64,000 nucleotides of DNA, taken from Halomonas sp. McH1-25 (GTDB lineage Bacteria > Pseudomonadota > Gammaproteobacteria > Pseudomonadales > Halomonadaceae). Position numbers and translations under genes: made by a program. Shown in pieces: positions 1-9,400 of this stretch (positions are counted from its first letter, which is position 1; every line of letters starts with the position of its first letter). The stretch spans positions 1,212,804 through 1,276,803 of the forward strand of contig NZ_JAKRFI010000001.1 in the NCBI RefSeq assembly GCF_022348165.1, in the 5' to 3' direction. Under the pieces are notes generated by a model that saw nothing but the letters and a program-made list of their open reading frames with translations, did not search any database and was not told the origin of the DNA.

Positions 1-201
1 ACAGGAACTCTTGGCCCGGGTGTCACCCTGGCCTTGCGTATCCGTCGTGAACATGTAGAGCGTCCTGCCCTGCCCATCGGCGACATAGGCGCCGTAGCCG
101 CTGGTGGTCTGTTCAGACAGCTGGACGCTGCCCTGCGACTGGGCCAGGGCCGGCCCGGCGAACGCGATGGCGGCCAACAGCGAAAGCGACATCAGTTTCA
201 T
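1..201 (-). CDS. Secreted repeat lipoprotein-like protein, 5' part only (PF03640 type)
   Basis: The gene reads leftward and runs off the window, so only the first 67 residues are visible. It opens with a signal peptide (K at residue 2, hydrophobic stretch, ALA-Q cleavage site near residue 20). A segment with YGAYVADGQGRTLYMF follows, which matches the Y-x-[FWY]-x-x-D type unit of the COG4315/PF03640 secreted repeat family. Members of that family are periplasmic or secreted and their function is not established. The family assignment rests on one visible repeat unit. The rest of the protein cannot be judged. Confidence 0.7.
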   Translation of the reverse strand, partial: MKLMSLSLLAAIAFAGPALAQSQGSVQLSEQTTSGYGAYVADGQGRTLYMFTTDTQGQGDTRAKSSC

Positions 202-301
202 GACTGGCACTCCTTTGACGATTGTCGCCTTCAACATAGCAGGTGGACGCGCAGCCATGCTCGGCATTCACCGTTCATGGCAAATTGCATGGCAAAACCG
301 C

Positions 302-724
302 TCAGAACTGCTGCATGGCCAATAGCACGACCAGATAGCGCGCACCCTTGCCGATGGCGGTCAACACGAAGAAGATCGGGAAGGAAACGCGTAGCAGGCC
401 GGCAATGAAGGTCAGTGCATCGCCCCCTACCGGCAGCCAGGCCAACAACAGCGACCACACGCCGAAGCGGTTGAACCAGCGCTGGGCATGGCCCAGCTTC
501 TTCTCCTTGAAGGGAAACCAGCGCCGGTCCTTGTAGTGTTCCAGGTAGCGCCCCAAGGCCCAGTTCACGGCTGCACCGAGCGTGTTACCCGCCGTAGCGA
601 CCGCCAACAGCAGCCAGAATTCATAGCCGGCACGAAACAGGCCGGCCAGCAGCACCTCGGAATAGAAGGGAAGCAGGGTCGCCGCGAGGAAGGAAGACGT
701 GAACAACCCAAAGTATCCCGTCAC
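302..724 (-). CDS. YqaA/DedA-like inner membrane protein
   Basis: A 140-residue integral membrane protein with hydrophobic segments near residues 5-45, 88-110 and 112-138. The motif LPVGGDALTFIAGLLRV and the following GKGARY match the SNARE-associated/DedA superfamily in its short YqaA form. These proteins are linked to membrane lipid homeostasis, but the YqaA branch has no defined reaction. The length is normal for YqaA proteins. It is monocistronic as far as can be seen, with 92 bases separating it from the DUF808 gene upstream. Confidence 0.85.
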   Translation of the reverse strand: MTGYFGLFTSSFLAATLLPFYSEVLLAGLFRAGYEFWLLLAVATAGNTLGAAVNWALGRYLEHYKDRRWFPFKEKKLGHAQRWFNRFGVWSLLLAWLPVGGDALTFIAGLLRVSFPIFFVLTAIGKGARYLVVLLAMQQF

Positions 725-816
725 ATCCGCTCCTTTCTTTCATGGGTGAATTGCGGGTTACAGCGTAGCCCTTTGCCGGGCGAGTGTCCGGCAGCCATGA
801 CAACGTTGCAACCGGC

Positions 817-1758
817 TCAGTGTGTCGTGCCGCGCTTGCCAGCGAGACGGCCAATGACTTTCACCCCACCTAGCACCACCCCCCCGGCAACGATACCGAA
901 CAGGGCGTTGAGCAGCGTGGTTCCCAACGTGCCGAGTACGACGCCGACGCCAGGAACGGCAGCCGAGGCATGCGAGACATCCTCCACGGCATGTTCGAGC
1001 AACGGAATGCCATGGGTCAGGATACCGCCACCGACCATGAACATGGCTGCCGTTCCAATGACCGACAGGCTTTTCATCAAGTACGGCGCGGCTCGCAGGA
1101 TGGCGCTGCCGATGGCACGAGATACCTGACCGGACTTTTTGTCGAGATAGAGTCCCAGGTCGTCGAGCTTGACGATACCGGCCACCAGGCCATACACACC
1201 GACGGTCATGAGAATGGCGATACCCGACATGACCACGATCTGCTGGGTCAGGCTGGCCCCGGCTACGGTACCCAATGTGATGGCGATGATTTCCGCCGAG
1301 AGGATGAAATCGGTACGTATGGCGCCCTTGATCTTGTCCTTTTCAAAGGCCACCAGGTCGATGTTGGGATCGCCGAGCGCCTTGACCTGTTCGTCATGGT
1401 GCAGCTTGTCCTCATCCTTGCTGTGCAGGAATCGGTGCGCCAGCTTTTCGAAACCCTCGTAGCACAGAAAGGCACCGCCCAGCATCAGCAGGGGCGTCAC
1501 CGCCCAGGGAATGAAGGCACTAATCAGCAACGCGGCCGGGACGAGGATCAGCTTGTTCAGGAACGAGCCCTTGGCCACTGCCCATACCACCGGAAGTTCG
1601 CGGTCGGCCGTGACGCCGGTAACCTGTTGCGCATTGAGCGCCAGGTCATCGCCGAGTACGCCAGCGGTCTTCTTGGCCGCCACCTTGGTCATCACCGACA
1701 CATCATCGAGAATGGTCGAGATATCATCGATCAGGGTCAGTAAGCTCGCACCGGCCAA
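817..1758 (-). CDS. DUF808 family inner membrane protein (YedI-like)
   Basis: A 313-residue membrane protein with several hydrophobic segments (roughly residues 72-100, 150-200 and 225-300). It carries the family-typical central stretch with [20 protein letters not shown] and [20 protein letters not shown]. This identifies the DUF808 family, of which E. coli YedI is a member. The length agrees with the family. No enzymatic role is known. The ATG start is followed directly by the conserved amino terminus ([10 protein letters not shown]), which supports it. Confidence 0.9.
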   Translation of the reverse strand: MAGASLLTLIDDISTILDDVSVMTKVAAKKTAGVLGDDLALNAQQVTGVTADRELPVVWAVAKGSFLNKLILVPAALLISAFIPWAVTPLLMLGGAFLCYEGFEKLAHRFLHSKDEDKLHHDEQVKALGDPNIDLVAFEKDKIKGAIRTDFILSAEIIAITLGTVAGASLTQQIVVMSGIAILMTVGVYGLVAGIVKLDDLGLYLDKKSGQVSRAIGSAILRAAPYLMKSLSVIGTAAMFMVGGGILTHGIPLLEHAVEDVSHASAAVPGVGVVLGTLGTTLLNALFGIVAGGVVLGGVKVIGRLAGKRGTTH

Positions 1759-1832
1759 GGGGGCGTCCTCTTCGCTAGGTTAGGCTGGATCAGCATAACA
1801 GTTATTTGCGGTTTCACTGCCACATCGCCGAT

Positions 1833-2444
1833 TCACGTTGGTGCACGCAGTCGGCGCAGGGACTCGTCGGCCTCGTGCTGCAGGGTTTTACGCTCATGGG
1901 CCGCTTTTTCCCGTAGCCGGCCATCGTCGAGACCACTGAGATTGGCATCCACGTTCAATAGCACGGCGCTGAGCCCCGAGTGCAGCAACAGTCCTCCGGC
2001 GATCACGTCGCTCTGCAAATAGGCCTCGGTCAACGGCCGAGCCTGCAGCGCCAGGGCAAGCCCCGCCAGACAGGCTTCGGCAGTAACCAACGGAATCCGG
2101 TTCACCTCTTGCGTCGCGGCGTCCAAGGCCTGATGACGGCGCTCACGTTGCGCCTCGCTGTCCTTGGGCATCTGCAGCGCCTCGAGATAGCCCTCGAATG
2201 CCTGCATGTCGCCATCGGCATGGTCGGCCAGCGTTTCCAGCAGTTGCTCCGCTTCGTCGAGCAGCCGCTTGCATTCGGCATCGGGGTGCTTGGCGTCACT
2301 GATTCGCAGTCCTTTCATGACCAACGCCAACCCCAAATCTGCCGACGCTGCGGCAGCGGCGCCACAGCCCGGACTGGCGCGCTGCACGATGGCCTCACGG
2401 AAATCGAGTAGAGGCAGTGTCCATAGGCTTCGGGGCGTCGTCAT
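1833..2444 (-). CDS. Cyclodeaminase/cyclohydrolase (FTCD_C) family protein
   Basis: About 203 residues, helical and Ala/Leu-rich, related to the four-helix formiminotetrahydrofolate cyclodeaminase / methenyl-THF cyclohydrolase fold (PF04961). The features seen are GCGAAAAASADLGLALV near the amino end, then ISDAKHPDAE, then a C-terminal SDVIAGGLLLHSGLSAVLLNVDANL segment. In this family the domain acts in one-carbon transfer, and stand-alone versions are often uncharacterised. The ATG at 2444 overlaps the ribonuclease Z stop codon (ATGA), suggesting translational coupling. A GTG two codons upstream is also possible. No histidine-degradation genes are adjacent, so the substrate is unclear. Confidence 0.75.
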   Translation of the reverse strand: MTTPRSLWTLPLLDFREAIVQRASPGCGAAAAASADLGLALVMKGLRISDAKHPDAECKRLLDEAEQLLETLADHADGDMQAFEGYLEALQMPKDSEAQRERRHQALDAATQEVNRIPLVTAEACLAGLALALQARPLTEAYLQSDVIAGGLLLHSGLSAVLLNVDANLSGLDDGRLREKAAHERKTLQHEADESLRRLRAPT

Positions 2445-3412
2445 GGCCACTCCACCCGGTGGACTTCACCATCGCGCGAGAGCCGGTAGGTCTCGAGGTC
2501 TCGGGCCAGGTAGAGCGTGTGGCGATAGTGGCTACGTGCTTCGCGCTCGACATCGTCGATGTTGGGCGTAGCTTGACGGTTGTCGTGATAGCGCGGGCTG
2601 AAGTGGGTCAGGATCAGGTTGGGCAACGCCATGGTCTGGGCGAATGTCGCTACGGCGGCCGCCGTGCTGTGCTGGTTGTCGGTGCCCAGCCGTTCGACCA
2701 CATCCTCCGTGTAGGTGGCTTCATGAACCAGCAGGCTAGCCCCGCGACAGGCCGTCTCGAGCCGCAGCGGATCGTCATTGTCGCCACAGATCACCACTTT
2801 TCTTGCCGGTCGCTCGGGCAATAGCACGTCTTCGCTGCGTACCTGCGTGCCATTGTCCAGGGTCACGTCCTCGCCGCGATGCAACCGCCCCCAGTCCGGC
2901 CCGCGCGGTACGCCCAGCGTGTCCAGACGCTCGGTGTCCAGCCGGCTTTCCACGCCGCGCTCATGAAAGACGAAGCCGTAAGACGCCACGCCATGCGAGA
3001 GTTTCACGGGCTCTACGGCGAAATCCGGTAACCTGAGCGATACGTCCATCGCTTCCACTGCGACGAACTCCAGCGGAAAAGTCAGATGCAATCCAGTGGT
3101 CGCCTGGATGGCATCCAGAAAGTCGCGAATCGATGCCGGCGCGATGATGGTGAGTGCATGACGGCGGCCGGCCATCGAGGCACTGGCCAACAGGCCGGGC
3201 AGGCCATAGCAGTGATCGCCATGCACATGAGTGATGAAAACGGCCTCCAGCCGATGCAGCGATAGAGGCGTCTGCAATACACGGTGCTGGGTTCCTTCGC
3301 CGCAATCGATGAGATACCACGCCTTGCCGCTTTGTTTCTTGAGCGCGGCGGCCGTGACGTTACGCTTGCGGGTCGGCACCCCGGCGGAGGTTCCGAGAAA
3401 GACGATTTCCAT
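2441..3412 (-). CDS. rnz: Ribonuclease Z
   Basis: A 323-residue metallo-beta-lactamase-fold endonuclease that matures tRNA 3' ends. The start at 3412 gives the canonical N terminus MEIVFLGTSAGVPTRKRN. Reading could extend upstream to 3574, but that extension has no family counterpart. The zinc-binding motif THVHGDHCYGLPG lies near residue 60. Further metal ligands fit VICGDND (about 214), LVHEATY (about 235) and LILTHFSPRY (about 270). The gene overlaps the downstream cyclodeaminase-family gene by 4 bases. The length is slightly above the roughly 305 residues of enterobacterial RNase Z. Confidence 0.93.
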   Translation of the reverse strand: MEIVFLGTSAGVPTRKRNVTAAALKKQSGKAWYLIDCGEGTQHRVLQTPLSLHRLEAVFITHVHGDHCYGLPGLLASASMAGRRHALTIIAPASIRDFLDAIQATTGLHLTFPLEFVAVEAMDVSLRLPDFAVEPVKLSHGVASYGFVFHERGVESRLDTERLDTLGVPRGPDWGRLHRGEDVTLDNGTQVRSEDVLLPERPARKVVICGDNDDPLRLETACRGASLLVHEATYTEDVVERLGTDNQHSTAAAVATFAQTMALPNLILTHFSPRYHDNRQATPNIDDVEREARSHYRHTLYLARDLETYRLSRDGEVHRVEWP

Positions 3413-3622
3413 ATCGATATCGACACACTGTCGTTGACTGACGATCCATGTCTCGAGGACAGGGCAATGATCAGGGTAGCGGCAGACCAGCGTGCTCACC
3501 AATCTGCGCGTCGCCTCGTGAGAAAAATTTCCCGTCGGCTGTCGATTTGCCCCCATGCCAGACGACAAGGACATGGCAACACGCCAACGCTCTCAACCCT
3601 GGCATGCACGAGGACTTCCTTC

Positions 3623-4069
3623 ATGAACACGACGACGGCCAACATCAGCGCAGAAAGCGAGATCCGGGCTCTCATGGATAGCTGGATCCAGGCTTTCCTG
3701 GCCAAGGACCTGGACGGCATCATGGCCCACTATGCCCCGGATATCGTGGCATTCGATGCAATTCTCGCCTTGCAGATCAAGGGCCAGCAGGCTTACCGGG
3801 AACATTGGGAGAAATGTCTCGGCTTCTGCCAGGGCCCGATCGAATTCAAGCTGCATGAGGTAACGATCGTGGCGGGAGATGAGGTGGCCTACAGCCATTC
3901 GCTGACTCACTGCGGCGGAACCAATGAACAAGGCGAGATGCAGGCGAGTTGGATGCGAGGCACCGTCTGCTATCGCAAGCTGGGCGGCCAATGGAAAGCC
4001 GTGCACGAGCATTTCTCGGCCCCGTTCGACATGGAAACCGGCAAGGTACTTTTCGATCTCCAGCCATAG
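3623..4069 (+). CDS. NTF2-like / SnoaL-type protein (YybH-like)
   Basis: A 148-residue cone-fold protein. The N-terminal helix region IRALMDSWIQAFLAKDLDGIMAHY, followed by VAFDAI and a C-terminal sheet with WKAVHEHFSAPF, is typical of the DUF4440/SnoaL_3 NTF2-like group. Members may be small enzymes or ligand-binding domains, and the function here is unknown. The ATG at 3623 follows an AGGAC-like ribosome site. An overlapping longer reading frame starting at 3284 is antisense to ribonuclease Z and is not used. Confidence 0.8.
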   Translation: MNTTTANISAESEIRALMDSWIQAFLAKDLDGIMAHYAPDIVAFDAILALQIKGQQAYREHWEKCLGFCQGPIEFKLHEVTIVAGDEVAYSHSLTHCGGTNEQGEMQASWMRGTVCYRKLGGQWKAVHEHFSAPFDMETGKVLFDLQP

Positions 4070-4211
4070 TCGTCATTCCCTTCCCACCCATGGTGACCTG
4101 GCCCGCTTTCATGCGGGCCTTCTCATGGGTTACGTCGCCATGGTGGTGTCCGTTCGGCCTGGCTTCTTATACTGATGACTTTTCCAAGCCATCCAGGCAA
4201 AAGGGCATGAC

Positions 4212-5156
4212 ATGCGTATAGCGATCTATGGCGCTGGCGGCGTCGGTGGGTATTTCGGGGGTCGCCTCGCCGAAGCTGGCGAGGATGTGACTTTCCTCGC
4301 CCGGGGCGAGCATCTGGCAGCGATCCAGCGAGACGGCCTGAGCGTGAAGAGCGTGGCCGGCGACTTTCATATCGCCAATGCCCAGGCCACCGACGACCCT
4401 GCCATGGTGGGTAAAGTGGATTGTGTGATTCTGGCCGTGAAGGCTTGGCAAGTCGCCGAGGCCGTGGACGCCATGCGGCCGATGATTGGCGCAAACACCT
4501 TCGTGGTGCCGTTCGAGAACGGTGTGGAAGCCGCCGACCAGGTCGCCGCCGCATTGGGCGAACGGCATGCCGTCGGTGGCCTGTGCGGCATTCTCGCTTA
4601 CCGCGACGCCCCTGGACATATCGTGCATGCGGGCGTCGATCCGTTCGTACGTTTCGGTGAGCGAGACAACCGCCCCAGCGAGCGTCTCGAAACGCTCAAG
4701 CTCGCCTTCGAGCGGGCACATGGCGTTCAGGCCGAAATTCCCGAAGACATCACCGTGGCGTTTTGGAGCAAATTCCTGTTCATCTGTGCCATGAGCGGGA
4801 TCGGCGCCATCACTCGCGTGCCCATCGGCGTGAGCCGCCAATTACCGCAGACCCGCGGCATGATCGAACGAATCCTCGACGAGATCGTCCAGGTCGGGCG
4901 TGCGCGAGGCGTCGCCCTGCCGGACAACGCCGTCCAGCGTGCCTTGAAGTTCATTGACGCTCTGCCAGCCTCGGGCACCGCCTCCATGCAGCGCGACATC
5001 ATGGACGGTCACCCGTCCGAACTGGAGTCTCAGAATGGGGCAGTGGTGCGTCTGGGAGAGGCATGCGGCGTGGCAACGCCAGTCAACGCCCTAATCTATG
5101 CCGCTCTGCTGCCCCAGGAGCGAGCGGCCCGTGGCGAACCTTCATCGGAATGCTGA
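4212..5156 (+). CDS. panE: 2-dehydropantoate 2-reductase family protein
   Basis: A 314-residue NADPH-dependent ketopantoate reductase of pantothenate/CoA synthesis, cytosolic. The Rossmann motif YGAGGVGGYFGGRLAEAG is at the amino end. VDCVILAVKAWQ contains the conserved lysine segment, and FWSKFLF near residue 182 supplies the second conserved lysine of the ApbA/PanE family. The length is normal. Several genomes carry more than one PanE-like protein acting on other 2-keto acids, so the pantothenate role is likely rather than proven. It is followed after 21 bases by the P-loop gene. Confidence 0.85.
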   Translation: MRIAIYGAGGVGGYFGGRLAEAGEDVTFLARGEHLAAIQRDGLSVKSVAGDFHIANAQATDDPAMVGKVDCVILAVKAWQVAEAVDAMRPMIGANTFVVPFENGVEAADQVAAALGERHAVGGLCGILAYRDAPGHIVHAGVDPFVRFGERDNRPSERLETLKLAFERAHGVQAEIPEDITVAFWSKFLFICAMSGIGAITRVPIGVSRQLPQTRGMIERILDEIVQVGRARGVALPDNAVQRALKFIDALPASGTASMQRDIMDGHPSELESQNGAVVRLGEACGVATPVNALIYAALLPQERAARGEPSSEC

Positions 5157-5177
5157 GGAACGGAGGAAGATAACGGC

Positions 5178-5567
5178 ATGCCCAACCTCTACCTCATACG
5201 CGGCCTGCCCGGCGCGGGCAAGACCACGTTGGCGCACAGCATCGTCGATCCGTCGCGAGTATTCGCGGCGGACGACTACTTTTACGATGCCGAGGGCAAT
5301 TACCGGTTCGATGTCGACCGCCTGTGGCCGGCGCACCGCAACTGCCAGGTCGCCGTGACCCGGGCGATGGAGAGCGGCGACGACATCGCAGTGGCCAACA
5401 CCTTCACTCGCACCCGGGAAATGAAACCCTACATGAAGCTGGCCGAGGAGCACGGTTACCGGGTGTTCTCGCTGATCGTCGAGAACCGCCATGGCGGCAA
5501 CTCGCTTCACGACGTACCCGAGGAGGACGTCGAGCGCATGCGACAGCGCTTCAACGTCAGGCTGTAG
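5178..5567 (+). CDS. Small P-loop NTPase (AAA_33 / polynucleotide kinase-like)
   Basis: A 129-residue protein with a clear Walker A motif GLPGAGKTTL at residues 9-18 and the sequence FAADDYF shortly after. This arrangement resembles the N4BP2-like/polynucleotide kinase-like P-loop group. It also shows VANTFTRTREMKPYMKLAE and a C-terminal VENRHGGNSLHDVPEE. The substrate is unknown. It lies 21 bases downstream of the ketopantoate reductase gene with its own AGGAAGA ribosome site, so it may share that transcript. Confidence 0.8.
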   Translation: MPNLYLIRGLPGAGKTTLAHSIVDPSRVFAADDYFYDAEGNYRFDVDRLWPAHRNCQVAVTRAMESGDDIAVANTFTRTREMKPYMKLAEEHGYRVFSLIVENRHGGNSLHDVPEEDVERMRQRFNVRL

Positions 5568-5591
5568 CGCTAGTTGTCGAACCCATCGGGG

Positions 5592-6305
5592 TCAGACGGT
5601 GACGTCGTAGTCGCGCTTGCGCCGGTTGAAGTCTTCGACGAAGGCGTCCATGACCTCGGCATCATAGGGCTGCAAGCCGCTCACCACCAGTTTCTTGGAG
5701 CCGCTGCCGACCGCCTCGCCACCGGACAGCATGCGGAATTCCAGGAGAGCCTCGCCGCGCTTGCCGTTGACCTCGAAGCTCGAGCCGGCAAACTCCACGT
5801 CGAGCGACGCAACGTCCAGGCTATCGAGGATGAACCCCATGCTGTCATAGATGACCAGTGGCCGCTGTGGGTTGAACATCACCCCCTGGGTTTCCATCAA
5901 TGGCTGCAGGTAATGCGGAAAGTTGCGTCCGGAAAAGGCAATGTAGCGCCGCGTAAAGGCTTCGATCACGACAGGATCGCGGGTAGCCTCGCCACTGCGC
6001 TCCACGCAAAGATATTCCTTACCGGCATCGTCGACGATACTGAGCGTGCCATCTTCGTCCTCGCGGATAGTCAATGGCACATCAGCACCGACCATGCCGC
6101 GGAAATGGAATGTCATGCGTTGCGACAACCCATGACGCGCCAGTACCAACGCAAACAGCAAATCGCCCGGGACACAGAAACGGCGTGCCTCAGGGTCGTG
6201 AATCGGGTTGTAATCGCCGGCCATTTGCTTGGCGAACTGACTGGCTTGCTCCGCGGCAATGCAAAGCCGCTCATCGGCCAAGGTGTAGAAATCGTCGAGA
6301 AACAT
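5592..6305 (-). CDS. DUF3581 family protein
   Basis: A 237-residue soluble protein. The early segment FAKQMAGDYNPIHDPEARRFCVPGDLLFALVLARHGLS resembles the N-terminal part of hot-dog fold proteins (the D-x-N-P-I-H type motif of MaoC-like hydratases), and the whole matches DUF3581, a family found in marine and halophilic gammaproteobacteria. No catalytic activity is known. It is convergent with the P-loop gene upstream in the window and appears to be monocistronic. Confidence 0.8.
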   Translation of the reverse strand: MFLDDFYTLADERLCIAAEQASQFAKQMAGDYNPIHDPEARRFCVPGDLLFALVLARHGLSQRMTFHFRGMVGADVPLTIREDEDGTLSIVDDAGKEYLCVERSGEATRDPVVIEAFTRRYIAFSGRNFPHYLQPLMETQGVMFNPQRPLVIYDSMGFILDSLDVASLDVEFAGSSFEVNGKRGEALLEFRMLSGGEAVGSGSKKLVVSGLQPYDAEVMDAFVEDFNRRKRDYDVTV

Positions 6306-6460
6306 ACGGTCCTGTCACCGGTAACGCCACTGAGGCACCGGTATCGTTACTGTTTGCAGAGACTGCCCGGGTGACTGTTTCTATCATTCCAGGCCAGCCA
6401 AGACCAGAGGATATCGGCCATCAGCGTAAAAAAGTCTCGGGGTGACGCGTCCCGTCATCG

Positions 6461-7285
6461 CTACAGTCGTTTCAACAGTTCGGCTTTTTTGGCCGCAAAC
6501 TCTTCGTCAGTCAAAAGCCCTTTTTCCTTGAGGCCACCGAGACGTTCGATAGCATTGAAGACATCGGATTCCGCAGCGCCCGCGGAGGGCTTGGTCGTGA
6601 CGGCCCTTGGCTCTGAGGTGCTCGGTTTTGCGGGGCTTGACTCTCGAGACGAGCGATCCTCATGTGAGACCAACGGCAAGCTGGCCAGATCGACGCTGCC
6701 ATGCTGGCTGGTGAAAGTGAACGATCCGCCCATGCCCTGCTGCTGGGAGAAGCCACCGATGCGATGATCGCCCGTATCGTAGATACGGACATTGCCACCG
6801 GCTCGCACGGCAAGTCGACGGGAATCGGCAAAATAAGCGTAGCTCACGTCATTCTGTGCCCCGGTAGCGTTGGGCACGCCCAGCTCGCTTGGCCACCAGC
6901 GATCGGCCGGGTCGGACACGAACAGGCTCGAGATACCCTGCGGCGTACCGCCAGCCTGTTGCTGTCCGCCCCCGCCCTGGCTCTGGGACTGAAAACTACC
7001 ACTCGTCTGCAATAAACCCGGTTGGTTGGCGAGAATATCGGCGATCTCATGACATAGCGCGTCGACACGCCCCTTGAGGGAGTGATTGAACATGTCACTG
7101 AGCATCAGCATTCCGCCACGCATCCATTGGCCGGAGCCACCGAATTCGGGATGGGAGAACTGCGCCATGCCGCCATTGCCGTTGCGCACGGCAAACAGCA
7201 TGTGGGTCACGGCATCGGCACTGAAGCCATGGCGTCGGGCAAGATCGTCGACGATCGCCTGCCCTTGCGGCGTGAGTCGTTGCAT
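6461..7285 (-). CDS. SHOCT-domain protein
   Basis: A 274-residue soluble protein. The last 35 residues (IERLGGLKEKGLLTDEEF followed by AAKKAELLKRL) form a SHOCT domain, a short C-terminal module of oligomeric or phage-shock-like proteins. The N-terminal 100 residues (MQRLTPQGQAIVDDLARRHG, then GGMAQFSHPEFGGSGQWMRGG) are a conserved unit often paired with SHOCT. The middle is rich in Gln/Gly and Ser. The ATG at 7285 was chosen because the upstream extension to 7369 is not conserved in character. Function unknown. Confidence 0.8.
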   Translation of the reverse strand: MQRLTPQGQAIVDDLARRHGFSADAVTHMLFAVRNGNGGMAQFSHPEFGGSGQWMRGGMLMLSDMFNHSLKGRVDALCHEIADILANQPGLLQTSGSFQSQSQGGGGQQQAGGTPQGISSLFVSDPADRWWPSELGVPNATGAQNDVSYAYFADSRRLAVRAGGNVRIYDTGDHRIGGFSQQQGMGGSFTFTSQHGSVDLASLPLVSHEDRSSRESSPAKPSTSEPRAVTTKPSAGAAESDVFNAIERLGGLKEKGLLTDEEFAAKKAELLKRL

Positions 7286-7663
7286 GGCTACCCACCCTGT
7301 CTGAACTGGATTCCCACAGTCTAGTCGAGAATCGCGACCGAACGATGACTCACGGACGCGCCTGAACAAGCCCCGGCTTGGGACGACAGTGCACCAAGCA
7401 TCCCCTGAAAACGCCTCGGAAAGCGTCGATGTTCAACGAAGAGAAAGCGCGTCGGCGTGGCAAACTGAGGCAGGTCAGCAAAGGAAGAAATGTACCGCTT
7501 TGCAATCCGCAGCACTAAGTACGTAATATCCGGTAAGCAAAAATACGGTGCATTTTCATTCCACCTGAACCAGACTACATGAAGCATAAATTCTCAACAG
7601 AATGATTTTTCTCAAAATTTTTGATGATGGCGGATATTGGGTTTCCTCATTTGGAATCGACAA
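7286..7663. other. Intergenic region with AT-rich right half
   Basis: This 378-base gap separates the divergent SHOCT gene and the periplasmic-protein gene. The part from about 7490 to 7640 is distinctly AT-richer than its surroundings and probably holds the promoter of the 7.66-13.1 kb gene set. No hairpin, RNA gene or convincing ORF was seen. Confidence 0.5.
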
Positions 7664-8152
7664 ATGCCACCTAGTCGGCGGGATTGGACAACGACGGAGC
7701 TGGACAGGCTAACCCGGAGCTTTGCTGCGCGCTGGCTGGTGCTGATCGCGCTGAGCCTGGCTTGCCTGACAAGCTGGGCAGACGACCCCAACGACGTGAT
7801 CATGATCGCCCATCCCAATGTTCGAGTAGACACGCTGGCGCGGGATACGGCACGCGCCATCTTTGGCATGCGCCAGCGAACCTGGCCCGATGGACAGGCT
7901 GTCAGTGTCTTCGTACTTCCCGATAGCCACCCTATACATGCTCGTTTCGCCAAGTCACTGCTTGACGTTTACCCCCACCAGTTACGACTGGCTTGGGATC
8001 GTGCCGTTTTTTCGGGGACCGGCCAGGCCCCCAACCGAGTTTCAACACAGGCCGAACTCCTTCACCACGTTGCTTCGACACCGGGTGGCTTGGGTTACAT
8101 ACAAAGAGGTTACGTGAATGACAGCGTCCGTATACTGTCGCTGGCAAAATAA
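7664..8152 (+). CDS. Periplasmic phosphate-ABC-type substrate-binding-like protein
   Basis: About 162 residues from the ATG at 7664 (a TTG at 7637 would add nine). A hydrophobic stretch WLVLIALSLACLTSWA gives a signal peptide ending before DDPNDVIMIAHPN. The rest (ARAIFGMRQRTWPDGQAVSVFVLPDS, HARFAKSLL, then STPGGLGYIQRGYV) matches the shortened PstS-like domain annotated as phosphate ABC transporter substrate-binding protein. There is no ABC permease or ATPase nearby. The downstream barrel gene overlaps it by 35 bases, and a membrane GGDEF-EAL protein gene follows, so a sensing role for a ligand is more likely than import. Confidence 0.75.
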   Translation: MPPSRRDWTTTELDRLTRSFAARWLVLIALSLACLTSWADDPNDVIMIAHPNVRVDTLARDTARAIFGMRQRTWPDGQAVSVFVLPDSHPIHARFAKSLLDVYPHQLRLAWDRAVFSGTGQAPNRVSTQAELLHHVASTPGGLGYIQRGYVNDSVRILSLAK

Positions 8153-9335
8153 GGCTCCGGTTCGAGGGGGCCTATTAGCAGGCCTGTTTTGCGTTGCATC
8201 GCCGGCCATGGCAAATGACATGGCAGACACTCTTCAAGTACATGGTTTTCTCAGTCAGGCCTGGGTTATCAGCAAGGGAAACGATTTCTTTGGCCCCAGC
8301 AGCGACGATAACGGCAGCTTTCAATACCGTGAGATGGGGCTGAATGCCTCATTGCGCCCACATCGTGATGTTCTGGTAGCGGCACAGCTATTGAGTCGTC
8401 GTGCAGGCATTTATTCCGACGATACGTCACCGGTGCTCGATTACGGCATCGTCGACTATCAGTTCCTTTCTTCCGAAGAGCGACGCCTTGGCCTTCAAAT
8501 CGGGAGATTCAAGAATCCATTCGGTTTCTACAACCAGACACGTGATGTCGCCTTTACGCGTCCCAGCATTTTGTTGCCTCAGTCCATCTATTTCGAGCGC
8601 ACGCGTTCCTTGGCTTTGGCTGCCGATGGCGCAGCTATCTATGGTGAGGAGCGCCTGGATTCAGGCGTTTTGCGAACCCAGTTCGGCGTTGGAACACCAC
8701 GAACTGACGATGACCTGGTCGAATCCCTGGGGCTCGGCGAGGAACCGGGTTCCCTGGATGGCCGTACCTCTTTCATTGGGCAGCTGCTCTATGAGCACGA
8801 TGGTGGGCGAATCATCGGAGCTCTGAGCGCAGCTAGTGTTGACGCTCATTTCGACTCGGGCCCAGGCGGACCGGGCAGTGCCGATTTCCATTTCCAACCC
8901 TGGATACTGTCGTTTCAATACAACGAGGAAGACTGGAGCCTGACAGCGGAATACGCCCTGCGCAGCCTCTCTCTGCAGGGGTTCGACAATTCGCGTAGAA
9001 ACTTCGATATGACTGGTGAGAGCTGGTACGTCCAGTATACCCGTCGCTTTGAAAAAGACTGGCAGTGGCTGTTGCGCTATGACGTGCTGGCCAATGACCG
9101 GGAAGACCGCTGGGGCAACCAGTATGAAAACGCCGGGTATGGACCGGCCTACTCACGCTATGCCAAGGACTGGACAACAGGGCTGCAATGGAGATTGACC
9201 CCCCAAATCATGCTTTCCACCGAATATCACCTCGTTGAAGGCACAGGCTGGCTCCCCATCATCAATCGCCAAAGCGAGGCTAACCGGGAGAAGTATTGGG
9301 ACATGTGGCTCATGCAAGCCTCGTTTCGCTTTTGA
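8118..9335 (+). CDS. Outer-membrane beta-barrel (porin-like) protein
   Basis: A 405-residue protein with an N-terminal signal peptide (cleavage after SPAMA near residue 32). Alternating beta-strand sequence rich in aromatic residues follows, and the C terminus ends in F (MQASFRF), the usual terminal signature for barrel insertion. An early DTLQVHGFLSQAWV strand start resembles other porin-like proteins. It is translationally linked to the preceding periplasmic-protein gene (35-base overlap) and lies 65 bases before the GGDEF-EAL gene. The transported or sensed compound is unknown. Confidence 0.8.
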   Translation: MTASVYCRWQNKAPVRGGLLAGLFCVASPAMANDMADTLQVHGFLSQAWVISKGNDFFGPSSDDNGSFQYREMGLNASLRPHRDVLVAAQLLSRRAGIYSDDTSPVLDYGIVDYQFLSSEERRLGLQIGRFKNPFGFYNQTRDVAFTRPSILLPQSIYFERTRSLALAADGAAIYGEERLDSGVLRTQFGVGTPRTDDDLVESLGLGEEPGSLDGRTSFIGQLLYEHDGGRIIGALSAASVDAHFDSGPGGPGSADFHFQPWILSFQYNEEDWSLTAEYALRSLSLQGFDNSRRNFDMTGESWYVQYTRRFEKDWQWLLRYDVLANDREDRWGNQYENAGYGPAYSRYAKDWTTGLQWRLTPQIMLSTEYHLVEGTGWLPIINRQSEANREKYWDMWLMQASFRF

Positions 9336-9400
9336 CCGTGCCTCATTACAGGCCCCACACGACCGCTCACGATCGTCGACCGACCAGGAAGGAGTGGATA

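Noticed and set aside
970..1743. 257-residue open frame on the plus strand
   Set aside because: Fully antisense to the conserved DUF808 gene; His/Asp/Gly-rich shadow of GC-rich coding.
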